A stretch of 64,000 nt of DNA from an uncultured Pseudomonadota bacterium (GTDB taxonomy: Bacteria > Pseudomonadota > Gammaproteobacteria > Burkholderiales > SG8-39), in assembly GCA_903834835.1 (NCBI GenBank), contig CAILKO010000052.1:22653-86652 (forward strand), given 5' to 3'. The notes beneath the pieces were generated by a model that made no database searches, was not told where the DNA came from, and worked only from the letters and a program-made list of their open reading frames with translations. The position numbers and the translations under genes were made by a program. Below, piece after piece: positions 52,701-61,668 of this stretch (position 1 is its first letter; every line of letters starts with the position of its first letter).

Positions 52701-53470
52701 GTGCCGCGCGCGGACCCGGGAATGCGCTGCTGGAACTGCAGGGCCTCGCCAAGCACTTCGGCGGCGTCGCCGCGACCGACGGCGTGAGTCTCGCCGTGCG
52801 AGCGGGCGAAATCCTTGCGCTGATCGGCCCGAACGGCGCGGGCAAGACCACGCTCGTCGCCCAGATCTCGGGCCTGTTGCGCCCCGATGACGGCCTGATC
52901 CGGTTCGAGGGCGCGGACATCACGCGCGCCGCCGTGCACATGCGCGTGCGCCTGGGCCTCGCGCGCGCCTTCCAGATCACGAGCATCTTTCGCGGCTTCA
53001 CCGTGCTGGAGAATCTCGCGCTCGCGGTGCAGGCGCGCAGCGGCACCAGCCTGTCGTTCTGGCGACCGGCGGCATCGGAAGCCGCGCTTCAGGACGAGGC
53101 CCGACACTACGCGCGGCTCGCCGGGCTCGCCGGAAGCGAGACGCGCATCGCCGGTGCGCTCGCGCACGGCGAGCAGCGCCAGCTCGAGGTCGGACTCGCG
53201 CTCGCCACGCGGCCGAAGCTCGTGCTGCTCGACGAACCGATGGCCGGTCTAGGTCCGGAGGAATCCGCGCGCATGATCGAACTCATCGAAAGCCTGCGCA
53301 CGCAGACCACGGTGCTGCTCGTCGAGCACGACATGGACGCGGTATTCCGCCTCGCCGACCGCATCGCCGTGCTGGTGCGCGGGCGCATCATCGCGGACGA
53401 CGTCCCCGCCGCCATACGCGCCCACACTGAGGTGATCCGGGCGTATCTGGGCGAGGAGGCGGCGTCATGA
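52697..53470 (+). CDS. livG: ABC transporter ATPase LivG
   Basis: MSAARGPGNALLELQGLAKHFGGVAATDGVSLAV; LIGPNGAGKTTL; VLLDEPMAGLGPEE. Confidence 0.94.
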   Translation: MSAARGPGNALLELQGLAKHFGGVAATDGVSLAVRAGEILALIGPNGAGKTTLVAQISGLLRPDDGLIRFEGADITRAAVHMRVRLGLARAFQITSIFRGFTVLENLALAVQARSGTSLSFWRPAASEAALQDEARHYARLAGLAGSETRIAGALAHGEQRQLEVGLALATRPKLVLLDEPMAGLGPEESARMIELIESLRTQTTVLLVEHDMDAVFRLADRIAVLVRGRIIADDVPAAIRAHTEVIRAYLGEEAAS

Positions 53471-53511
53471 CCCCGCCGCTCCTCCAGCTGGGCGAGGAGG
53501 CCGCCCCGTGA
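53467..53511 (+). CDS. Possible 14-aa micro-ORF MTPPLLQLGEEAAP coupling livG and livF
   Basis: ATGA overlap with the livG stop and GTGA overlap with the livF start; repeats the LGEEAA tail of LivG. Confidence 0.35.
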   Translation: MTPPLLQLGEEAAP

Positions 53512-54218
53512 CCGCGATCCTCGACATCGAAAACCTGGAGGCCGCCTATGGCGCGAGCCAGGTGCTGTTCGGCATCGGGTTCACGATGCACCGGGGCGAG
53601 GTGGCGACGCTCCTCGGACGCAACGGCATGGGCAAGACCACCACGGTGCGCGCCATCATGGGCCTCACGCCCGCGCGCGCGGGCAGCATCCGGTATCGCG
53701 GTGAGCGCATCGAGCGCTGGCGACCCGAGCGCATCGCGCGCGCCGGCATCGCGCTCGTCCCCGAAGGCCGGCAGATCTTTCCGAACCTGAGCGTGCGCGA
53801 GAACCTTGTCGCCTTCGCCGCCAACCGCAGTGCGTCCGCCGCGCCCTGGACACTCGCGCGGGTGTTCGATTTCTTTCCGCAGCTCGCCGCACGCGCGAAT
53901 GCAATGGGGGGCCAGCTCTCGGGCGGTGAGCAGCAGATGCTCGCGATCGGGCGCGCGCTGATGACCAACCCGAGCCTGCTGATCCTGGACGAAGCCACTG
54001 AAGGTCTCGCCCCGCTTGTGCGGGAAGAGATATGGCGCTGTCTTGCCGCGCTGAAGGCCGAGGGGGAGACCATCCTCGTGATCGACAAGTACGTCCGGCG
54101 TCTGCTCGCGATCGCCGACCGTCATTGCCTGATCGAGCGCGGCCGCGTGGTCTGGCAGGGGGATTCCGCCGCGCTCGGGGCGGATCCCGCGCTCTGGCAG
54201 CGCTATCTGGGCGTCTAG
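53508..54218 (+). CDS. livF: ABC transporter ATPase LivF
   Basis: GTG start; ILDIENLEAAYGASQVLFGIGFTMHRGEVATLLGRNGMGKTTT. Confidence 0.94.
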   Translation: MTAILDIENLEAAYGASQVLFGIGFTMHRGEVATLLGRNGMGKTTTVRAIMGLTPARAGSIRYRGERIERWRPERIARAGIALVPEGRQIFPNLSVRENLVAFAANRSASAAPWTLARVFDFFPQLAARANAMGGQLSGGEQQMLAIGRALMTNPSLLILDEATEGLAPLVREEIWRCLAALKAEGETILVIDKYVRRLLAIADRHCLIERGRVVWQGDSAALGADPALWQRYLGV

Positions 54219-54228
54219 CTCGCGACGC

Positions 54229-55380
54229 TCATTCGCGTCGCCCGATGCCCGGCGCGGCACGATCCCCGCGCATGATCGCCCAGCCCGAAGCACCCACCAG
54301 CACGGCGGTGAAGAGCGCGACGCCGAAGAGGTTCGTCATGCCGACCAGCGCGCCGAAGAGCGGTGGCACGCAGACCCGCGTCGCGCCGTTGGCCGTCATC
54401 CGCAGGCCGATGGCCGCCCCGGCGCGCTCCCGCGCCACGCCCCTGTAGACCAGCATGAGCACGAGCGGCCCCCCGAAGGCCATGCCGACGCCGAGCAGCA
54501 GGGCCACCGCGACCATCGCGCCCGCGCTCGAGGAAAACGGCAGCAGCGCGAAGGCCGCCGCGGCCACATAGAGCGCCGAGGAGAGCATGCGCTCCTCGCC
54601 GTAGCGCTTCACGATCCGCGGCAGGATGATGCGCACGGTGAGCGAGACCACGCTGGAACTCGAGATCGCGAAGCCGATCGCCGAGGCCGACATGCCGAGC
54701 GCGTGCCCGTGCAGCGTGACGTAGAAGGGAAAGAGTTCCATCGCAAGCTGCACCGCGCTGCTGATCAGCATGATCCGCACGAGGCTGCGGTCCAGAGGCG
54801 CCGCAGCCGTATCGCGCGCCGTGCCGCGCTGCGGCGCTCCGGGCAACAGGCGCAGGCCGGCCACCAGCAGGATGCCGATCAGCAGCAGCACAGGCAGCAG
54901 CGCGCCCACCGCCTGTGCATGGCCGAGATGCTCGATCGCATAGCCCGCCATGATCGGCCCGCTGATGCCCGATAGCGAATTCATCATCGCCTGGTTGCTG
55001 AAGTTTCGCGCCATCGATTCCCGGGTGCTCAGCAGTCCGACCAGACGCTGGATCAGCACCACGAGGAATGCCGACCAGATCCCGCCCAGCGCAGAGGCGA
55101 CGTAGAACACCGGTATCGTGCTGTGCGCGGCGGCGAGCGCAATGCCCAGCGCACCGCAGGCGAAGCCCGCGAGGAACAGTACCCGCGCGCTGAACCGGTC
55201 CGCCATCAGACCGATCAAGAAAGAAAAGAGCAGTGCCGGCGCCTGATTGGCCGCGGCGAGCGTACCCACCTCGAATTCGGTCGCGCCGAATTCGAGCGCG
55301 GTGAGCGAAAAGATCGTGCGCGAGCCCATCACCACCGTGAATGACAGGAACTGGATCAGCAGGATGTAGGGAATCTGCAT
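54229..55380 (-). CDS. MFS transporter (subfamily A; MFS10)
   Basis: Start MQIPYILLIQFLSFTVVMGSRTIFSL; PFYVTLHGHALGMSASAIG. Confidence 0.87.
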   Translation of the reverse strand: MQIPYILLIQFLSFTVVMGSRTIFSLTALEFGATEFEVGTLAAANQAPALLFSFLIGLMADRFSARVLFLAGFACGALGIALAAAHSTIPVFYVASALGGIWSAFLVVLIQRLVGLLSTRESMARNFSNQAMMNSLSGISGPIMAGYAIEHLGHAQAVGALLPVLLLIGILLVAGLRLLPGAPQRGTARDTAAAPLDRSLVRIMLISSAVQLAMELFPFYVTLHGHALGMSASAIGFAISSSSVVSLTVRIILPRIVKRYGEERMLSSALYVAAAAFALLPFSSSAGAMVAVALLLGVGMAFGGPLVLMLVYRGVARERAGAAIGLRMTANGATRVCVPPLFGALVGMTNLFGVALFTAVLVGASGWAIMRGDRAAPGIGRRE

Positions 55381-56549
55381 CAGTCCGCAACGCCTTCCGC
55401 CCTCGCCCGGTGCTTCTGGCGCGAGCCGATGAACAGCGCGACCGAGCCGAGTATCACCGCCGTCGTCACGAACACAACGGGCAGACCGGCCAGCGCGGCA
55501 AGCCCGCCCATGGCGGGCGGCGCCGAGACGCGCAGCAGTCCGTTGCCGGTTGCCCGCAGCCCCATCACCTCGCCTTCGCGCCCGGGCGGCGAATTGCGAT
55601 ACATCAGCATCGAGGTAAGCGGATGCCCGACTGCGATGCCCGCCCCGAACACCAGCGCCACGGCGACCAGCGCAGCGGGACTCGAAAACAGCGGCACGAT
55701 CGCCATCGCGCCGCCCGCGACCGCAAGACTCCAGGCGAGCAGGGGTTCCTCGCCCAGCCTCGTGATCAACGCCTGCAGCCAGATGCGCACCGCGAACGAC
55801 GCGCCATAGGCCGCGCCCACGACGATGCCGACGAAGGATGCGCTCAGCCCCACCGAATGACCGTAGATCGGCACGAAGAACGGGAACATGTCGCCGGCAA
55901 GCTGCACCGAACCGCCCAGCAGCAGCACCCACCAGAGCCTGCGGTCGGTCAGCAGGGAGCGCAGATCCCCGCGCGCCACCTGCTTGCGCTTCGCGCCCGG
56001 CAGTCCGCGCCCGAACAGCGCAAGCATCAGCGAGAAGCTGGCGAGCGGCACGAGCACCAGGAAGCCGAGTTCATGGCCGACCGCGTCGATCGCGAACCCT
56101 GCAAGCGGCCCGCCGACCAGAAAGCTGCAGGAGGACACGAGCGAAAAATTGCTGAAGGCCTGGGCCAGCGTTTCCTTCGTGCTGAACGCGCCGATCAGAC
56201 TCTGGGTCAGGATGAGGTTCACGACCGCCCAGATCCCGCACAGTGCCATGCCGAGAAACAGCATCGGCACCGAGGGCAGGAAATACGGGACGAGCAATCC
56301 CAGCACGCCGAGCACGGCGCTGCCGACGAGCGGCCAGCGCGCGCCATAGCGATCGCCCAGCATGCCCGCGGGGATCGCCACCACGAGCGAGAAGAACTGA
56401 TAGGTTGCCGCGAGCAGGCCGACCTGGAAGGCGCTCGCACCGAGCGAGAGCGCAAACAGCGAAAACATGATCCGCAGCCCGACGAGCGTGGTGAGACAGC
56501 TCGCCATGATGGAGAGCGTGTAGACCATGCCGAAGCGGCGCGACATCAT
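55380..56549 (-). CDS. MFS transporter (subfamily A; MFS11)
   Basis: Start MMSRRFGMVYTLSIMASCLTTLVGLRIMFSL; PFFVPIYGHSVGLSASFVG. Confidence 0.87.
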   Translation of the reverse strand: MMSRRFGMVYTLSIMASCLTTLVGLRIMFSLFALSLGASAFQVGLLAATYQFFSLVVAIPAGMLGDRYGARWPLVGSAVLGVLGLLVPYFLPSVPMLFLGMALCGIWAVVNLILTQSLIGAFSTKETLAQAFSNFSLVSSCSFLVGGPLAGFAIDAVGHELGFLVLVPLASFSLMLALFGRGLPGAKRKQVARGDLRSLLTDRRLWWVLLLGGSVQLAGDMFPFFVPIYGHSVGLSASFVGIVVGAAYGASFAVRIWLQALITRLGEEPLLAWSLAVAGGAMAIVPLFSSPAALVAVALVFGAGIAVGHPLTSMLMYRNSPPGREGEVMGLRATGNGLLRVSAPPAMGGLAALAGLPVVFVTTAVILGSVALFIGSRQKHRARAEGVAD

Positions 56550-57724
56550 GGCCGGGGCCGCGGCGCGCGCCGCAACATCAAGCGATTCGCGATCGCCACA
56601 CCGCCGATCAGGAGACCCGTGCAGAGGAACATCGAGGTCAGCCCGGCAAGCGTGGCGATACCGCCGAACACGCCGGGCGCCGCGGTGCGCATCGCGCCGT
56701 TCACCATGATGCGCACGCCGATGGTCTCGGCCTGACGCCCGGGAGGCGAGCTGCGGAACACCAGCGAGGTCGTGATCGGATGGCCGACCGAGCTGCCCGC
56801 GCCGAATACCAGCGACACCAGCACCAGCGCCGCAGGATGCGTGAAGAGCGGCACTGCAGCGAAACACGCCGCGCACACGACGAGCGAGGCGACAAGCAGG
56901 CGCTCCTCGCCGATGCGCTGCACGAGCGGCTGCATCAGCAGGCGCGCGACAAAGCTCGACACCGCAGCACCGGCCACCACGATGCCGATCATGCTCGCGC
57001 TGAGACCGTGCGCGTGCCCGTAGATCGGCATGAAGAACGGATACAGATCCGAGCACAGCTGCACCATGCCGCTCTGAATCAGGATCCAGACGAAACGCCG
57101 GTCGCGCAGCAGATGCGGACCTTTCTGCTGCACCGCTTCGCGCGCGCGGCCGCGCGGCAGGCGCTGCCAGTTGCGCGTCATCCAGGCGAGGTCGAACAGC
57201 ATGAAGGGCAGAATTACGAGCCAGGCGATCTCGACCCCGGCGCTGTCGATCGCGAACCCCGCGATGAGCGGACTGCTGAACAGTGCGACCGAGCCGAAGA
57301 TTGCGAGCGTGGTGTAGTTGCGGGTGATCTCCTCGGGTCGGCTGAGCTGCCCGACCAGGGTCTGCGTGAGCACCGCGAGGGCCACCGCCCACAATCCCAT
57401 CAGCGCGGCCGAGAAGTAGAGCGCGGTCATGCCCGGAAACAGAAACGGGAGCAGCAGCGCGAGCACCGCGACCAGCATGCCCGCGAGGAACAGCCCGCGC
57501 GAGCCGTGGCGGTCCGCGTAGGCGCCGAGCGGCACCGACAGCACGACCGAGAACATCTGGTTCACGGCCGCCATGATTCCGACTTCGAACGCACTCGCCC
57601 CGAGCGCAAGCGCGTTCAGCGACAGCACCACACGCGAAGCGAGCAGCGCGATGAACCCGGCGGAATTCATCAGCACCAGGGACTGCATGACGACCGGCGG
57701 GCGGGCGCCGGCGCGCGTGCTCAT
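56546..57724 (-). CDS. MFS transporter (subfamily A; MFS12)
   Basis: 392 aa; PFFMPIYGHAHGLSASMIG; 4-nt overlaps on both sides. Confidence 0.88.
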   Translation of the reverse strand: MSTRAGARPPVVMQSLVLMNSAGFIALLASRVVLSLNALALGASAFEVGIMAAVNQMFSVVLSVPLGAYADRHGSRGLFLAGMLVAVLALLLPFLFPGMTALYFSAALMGLWAVALAVLTQTLVGQLSRPEEITRNYTTLAIFGSVALFSSPLIAGFAIDSAGVEIAWLVILPFMLFDLAWMTRNWQRLPRGRAREAVQQKGPHLLRDRRFVWILIQSGMVQLCSDLYPFFMPIYGHAHGLSASMIGIVVAGAAVSSFVARLLMQPLVQRIGEERLLVASLVVCAACFAAVPLFTHPAALVLVSLVFGAGSSVGHPITTSLVFRSSPPGRQAETIGVRIMVNGAMRTAAPGVFGGIATLAGLTSMFLCTGLLIGGVAIANRLMLRRAPRPRP

Positions 57725-58863
57725 CGGCCCGCACCGTCCGGCGCACGCCGCCCGAGCACCAGCGCACTCGACACAAGCAGCGCTGCGACCGCGAGGAACA
57801 CGGGCAGCATGCCGAGCAGCGCCCCCGCAGCACCCCCGAGGCCCGGACCGAACAGGCGCAGAAAGCTGCTGCCGGTCGCCCGCAGGCCCGCCACCGGCGC
57901 GGAGGCACCCTTCGGCGAACGCTTGAACACCAGCATGACGGTAAGCGGGAATGCGCTTCCCACACCCATTCCGTAGAGCACCGCCACACCGGCAAGACCG
58001 ACAGGCGTGGCAAAGAGCGGGAACAGCGCGATTCCGAGCGCGGCCGTGACGAGCGAACCCCTGAGCAGGCGCTCCTCACCGAAGCGCTTCGCAATGCGCG
58101 GAAGCAATGCGCGCACGGTCAGCGTCGCGACCGCTGAACCCGCGAGCGTGAACCCGATTTCCGTCGCCGAAAAGCCCAGACTGTGACCGTATAGCGTGAC
58201 GAGAAAGGGCACGACCTCCATCGCGAACTCGAGCGCTGCGCACTGCCCGAGCGCCTGCCAGACGGCGCGGTCGGTCAGCATCGCGCGCACCGGCGCCCGC
58301 TCCGGATCCTGCGCGCGCGGCCCCGGCAGCGCCGCGCCCCGCAATGCGAGCAGCGCGCACAGTGCAAGGCCGATGCCCACCACCAGCAGACAGGCATTCG
58401 CATGGCCGAAGTGATCGATCACGGCGCCGGCGAGCAGCGGCGCGATCAGGTGCCCGATCGAACCGGACAGCGCGAAGTTCGCGAAATTGCGCGTCATGTC
58501 CTGAGGCGTGCTGAGCAGGCCGATCAGATTCTGCACGGTGACGAAGGTCGACGTGAACCACACGCCGATGAAGAAGGATGCGACATACAGCACCCAGATC
58601 TGACCGACCGCCCAGGCGAGCGCGAAGGCGCCCGTGCCGGCCAGGCATCCCGCCGCCATGAGGCGACGCGCGCCGAGACGCTCGACGGTCAGGCCCACGG
58701 GCAGCGCGAACAGCATCTGCCCGACGGAGAACAGCGCGATCATTACACCGACTTCGCCCGGGCCCGCGCCGAGCGCGAGCGCGTAGAGCGACACCACCAT
58801 GCGCGCGCTTGCCAGGGCGAGCAGCGCCCCGAACATCATGATCAGACTCAGAAGTATGGCCAT
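57721..58863 (-). CDS. MFS transporter (subfamily A; MFS13)
   Basis: Start MAILLSLIMMFGALLALASARMVVSLYAL; PFLVTLYGHSLGFSATEIG. Confidence 0.87.
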   Translation of the reverse strand: MAILLSLIMMFGALLALASARMVVSLYALALGAGPGEVGVMIALFSVGQMLFALPVGLTVERLGARRLMAAGCLAGTGAFALAWAVGQIWVLYVASFFIGVWFTSTFVTVQNLIGLLSTPQDMTRNFANFALSGSIGHLIAPLLAGAVIDHFGHANACLLVVGIGLALCALLALRGAALPGPRAQDPERAPVRAMLTDRAVWQALGQCAALEFAMEVVPFLVTLYGHSLGFSATEIGFTLAGSAVATLTVRALLPRIAKRFGEERLLRGSLVTAALGIALFPLFATPVGLAGVAVLYGMGVGSAFPLTVMLVFKRSPKGASAPVAGLRATGSSFLRLFGPGLGGAAGALLGMLPVFLAVAALLVSSALVLGRRAPDGAGR

Positions 58864-58921
58864 CGGGCGGCCGGGAGGAACGTGCTCAGGATACGGAGGA
58901 AGCGAAAAGCGGAACTGCCGG

Positions 58922-58959
58922 AAAAACAGAGGGCCCGGCCGCACTCGGCGCCCGGGCCC
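58922..58959 (-). terminator. Probable terminator after the dienelactone hydrolase gene
   Basis: Inverted repeat GGGCCCG...CGGGCCC; U-rich run (CTGTTTTTCC) on the minus transcript. Confidence 0.6.
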
Positions 58960-58986
58960 CTGTCGCCTGTCAGTGCAATGCCGGGT

Positions 58987-59658
58987 TCAGCCCAGATGCT
59001 GCCGGAAGAAAGCGAGGCTGCGCTCGCGCGCGAGTTTCGCGCTCTCGGCGTGATACGAAGGACGCTGGTCGCAGTTGAAGCCGTGATTCGCGCCCGGATA
59101 GAAGTGACCGGTGGCCGCCGGATTGGCCGCCAGCATCTGCTTGCCGATTTCCGGGCTCGGATTCTGGTCGAGTTCGCCGAAATGGAACATCAGCGCGCAC
59201 TTCGGTTTTTCCGCGATGAAGTTCTGTACGAAACCCGCATAGTAGGAAACGGCCGCCGACAGCCCGGTCACCTTGGCCGAGGCGAGAAAGGTCACCGTTC
59301 CGCCGCGGCAGTAGCCGACGATGCCGACCTTGCCCGCGTGCTTGACGTAATCCACCGCCGCCTGGACGTCGAGCATGGTGTTGTCCCAGGAAAGCTTCTG
59401 CATGACAGCGACGCCGGCCTGGATTTCAGGCTGCGTGTAGCCCGCTTCGTAGTTGCGCTCGCCGCGATCGAATTCCGCCGGCGCGATCGCGAGATAACCG
59501 TCCGCCGCGTAGCCGTCGGCCACCGACTTGATGTGGCTGTTCACGCCGAAGATCTCCTGCATCACGACGACCGCGCCGCGCGGCTTCCCGGCCGGCTCGG
59601 CCAGATAGGCGCCGAGCTTGAAGCCGTCGGACGCGGTAAGTTCAATCATCTTTCCCAT
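58987..59658 (-). CDS. Dienelactone hydrolase family protein
   Basis: GAVVVMQEIFGVNSHIKSVADGYAADGYLAIAP; VGIVGYCRGGTVTFLA. Confidence 0.93.
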   Translation of the reverse strand: MGKMIELTASDGFKLGAYLAEPAGKPRGAVVVMQEIFGVNSHIKSVADGYAADGYLAIAPAEFDRGERNYEAGYTQPEIQAGVAVMQKLSWDNTMLDVQAAVDYVKHAGKVGIVGYCRGGTVTFLASAKVTGLSAAVSYYAGFVQNFIAEKPKCALMFHFGELDQNPSPEIGKQMLAANPAATGHFYPGANHGFNCDQRPSYHAESAKLARERSLAFFRQHLG

Positions 59659-59899
59659 GTAATCCTCCTGATCGGTGAGTGTCTGAAAACTGGGCCTGCG
59701 CCCGGGGCATCGCGTTTCGCGGCGGTGCCGGGCCGGGTCCTGCGGGGTGTACGCGTCCGGCGCCTGACACGCGCCGCAGTCTGCGGAAGATCCGCGCCGG
59801 GACGGATCGATATTAGCGGAAAGGCACCCCTCGCCTGCCCGTGGCTGCGAAACGCCCCCGGCTGAACAGCGCGGAGTCCGGACGGCTGAATTTCGACTA

Positions 59900-59921
59900 T
59901 TAGTAACATATACGTTACTAT
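59900..59921 (-). promoter_or_regulatory. Palindromic element, site E: TTAGTAAC-ATATAC-GTTACTAT
   Basis: Reverse complement ATAGTAAC-GTATAT-GTTACTAA matches site B at 21 of 22 positions; between the DUF1643 stop and the dienelactone hydrolase start. Confidence 0.8.
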
Positions 59922-59941
59922 ATATCCACACCAGCGCCGGA

Positions 59942-60448
59942 TTACCCCTCCCAGGGCGTCGCCGCGAGACTGCCCGGCAGGTAGAGCGGATGCGCCGGCT
60001 CGCCATTCGCGTTCAGGCGCAACGCGTGCAGCGCCACGCCGGCCTCGCGCAACAGGCGGCGCACCGCAGCCGACCGCCCTTCAAGGAGCGCATGGTTGCC
60101 CCAGGCGCAGACCAGCAGATCCGACTGCGCGGCGGCGCGCAGAATCGCGCGGTCGTTGCCTGGCCCGACCGGATCGTCCACCTGCCTGAGCGCGGCAGGG
60201 TCGGTCGCCCGCCAGCCGAACACATTGGTGACGATGAGCGCGCCATAGCCCCAGCGCTCGGCATAGCGCCGCGCGCGCGTGCAGGTCGGATCGAGCACGC
60301 GTTCGTCCGCCGTACTCGGGTTGAGCATGAGGAAGTTTGCCACCGGCAGCGACGGATCCCAGCGCCGCCACAGCAGGTAGCGCCAGCGGCGGCAGCTCGA
60401 GAACTTCGCGCCGGCTTCGCCGACGATCAGGCTTTGCGTAGTGCGCAT
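59942..60448 (-). CDS. DUF1643 domain protein
   Basis: RRWRYLLWRRWDPSLPVANFLMLNPSTADERVLDPTCTRARRYAERWGYGALIVTNVFGWRATDP. Confidence 0.9.
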   Translation of the reverse strand: MRTTQSLIVGEAGAKFSSCRRWRYLLWRRWDPSLPVANFLMLNPSTADERVLDPTCTRARRYAERWGYGALIVTNVFGWRATDPAALRQVDDPVGPGNDRAILRAAAQSDLLVCAWGNHALLEGRSAAVRRLLREAGVALHALRLNANGEPAHPLYLPGSLAATPWEG

Positions 60449-60542
60449 GCTTGCAGGAATGCGGATCCGGGCGTGCTGCCCGCGGGAGCGCGATTGTAGG
60501 GCGCGCGCAACGCGCCGCAGGCCGTCGTTCATAATGCCGCCC

Positions 60543-61451
60543 ATGGAAAACTGGCTCTGGATCCCGATCACCATCTTCTCCGGCGCAACGCAGATCGTGC
60601 GCAACGCCAGTCAGAAGAGTCTCACGCGCACCGCGGGAACGCTGGGCGCAACCTTCGTGCGTTTCGCATTCGGTCTGCCCTTTACCGTGATCGGCCTGGC
60701 GATCGTGCTGGCGATCACCGCTCTGCCCCTGCCGCGCTTCGACGGCATGTTCTTCGCCTGGGTGGTCGGTGGCGGCATGGCGCAACTCGCCGCCACGGCA
60801 CTGCTGCTCGCCTCGATGGAGCATCGCAGCTTCATCGTGTCCATGGCCTATTCCAAGACCGAGGTGCTGCAGATCGCGGTGTTCTCGGCGCTCATCCTCG
60901 GCGAGTGGGTGTCGGTCTATACCGGCATCGCGATGGCGCTCGGCACGGCCGGTGTGCTCATGATGTCGCTGCGCCCGGGACAGCTGCGCTCCGGTTCGCC
61001 GCGCGACTGGTTCTCGACCGTGGCACTGCTCGGCATGGGATCGGGCGCGGGCTTCGCGTTGTCCGCCGTGTGCTTTCGCGGCGCCATACTCGAGACCGGC
61101 TCGCCCTCGCCCTGGTTAGGCGCCGCCTGCACTCTGCTCTGCGCACAGATCGTGCAGAGCCTGGTGCTGGGTGCCTGGCTCGTCGTACGCGACCGGCGCG
61201 CGCTGGTGGAGGTCGGCCGCAGCTGGAAGGTATCGCTGCTCGCCGGCATGGCCGGGTCGGTCTCCTCGCTCGGCTGGTTCACCGCCTTCGGCATGCGCAA
61301 CGCGGCCGATGTGCGCACGCTCGGCATGATCGAGATGGTGTTCGGCTATATCGTTTCGCACGTGTACTTCAAGGAGAAGACGACCTCGCGCGAGCTGACC
61401 GGCATCCTGCTGCTCGCCGCCGGCCTCGTGCTGCTCTGCCTGCAGTTCTAG
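60543..61451 (+). CDS. EamA/DMT-family transporter
   Basis: MENWLWIPITIFSGATQIVRNASQKSLT; 10-TM-like; MIEMVFGYIVSHVYFKEKTTSRELTGILLLAAGLVLL. Confidence 0.85.
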   Translation: MENWLWIPITIFSGATQIVRNASQKSLTRTAGTLGATFVRFAFGLPFTVIGLAIVLAITALPLPRFDGMFFAWVVGGGMAQLAATALLLASMEHRSFIVSMAYSKTEVLQIAVFSALILGEWVSVYTGIAMALGTAGVLMMSLRPGQLRSGSPRDWFSTVALLGMGSGAGFALSAVCFRGAILETGSPSPWLGAACTLLCAQIVQSLVLGAWLVVRDRRALVEVGRSWKVSLLAGMAGSVSSLGWFTAFGMRNAADVRTLGMIEMVFGYIVSHVYFKEKTTSRELTGILLLAAGLVLLCLQF

Positions 61452-61668
61452 GACGCGGCGTCCGGCACACGCTCGATCGCCGCAGGCAGCGCGCGCCCCA
61501 CACACCCGCTCGACGAAGAATGTGGCGCTGCAGCATTCATTCGGCTACAATGCACGCTTCTTAAAGCAGCACCCTCGTCTCCGACCCCCTTCAGGTCCCG
61601 TCGAATTCCTTCGTTTTTCGATCGGCACGCTGTTTCACCGGTTGGCGCCGATCACACGAAAGGTAATC

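Noticed and set aside
55380-58094. 904-aa minus-strand ORF read as one giant protein
   Set aside because: Only the last part (55380-56549) is an MFS protein; the first part is MFS12 and MFS13 read out of frame.
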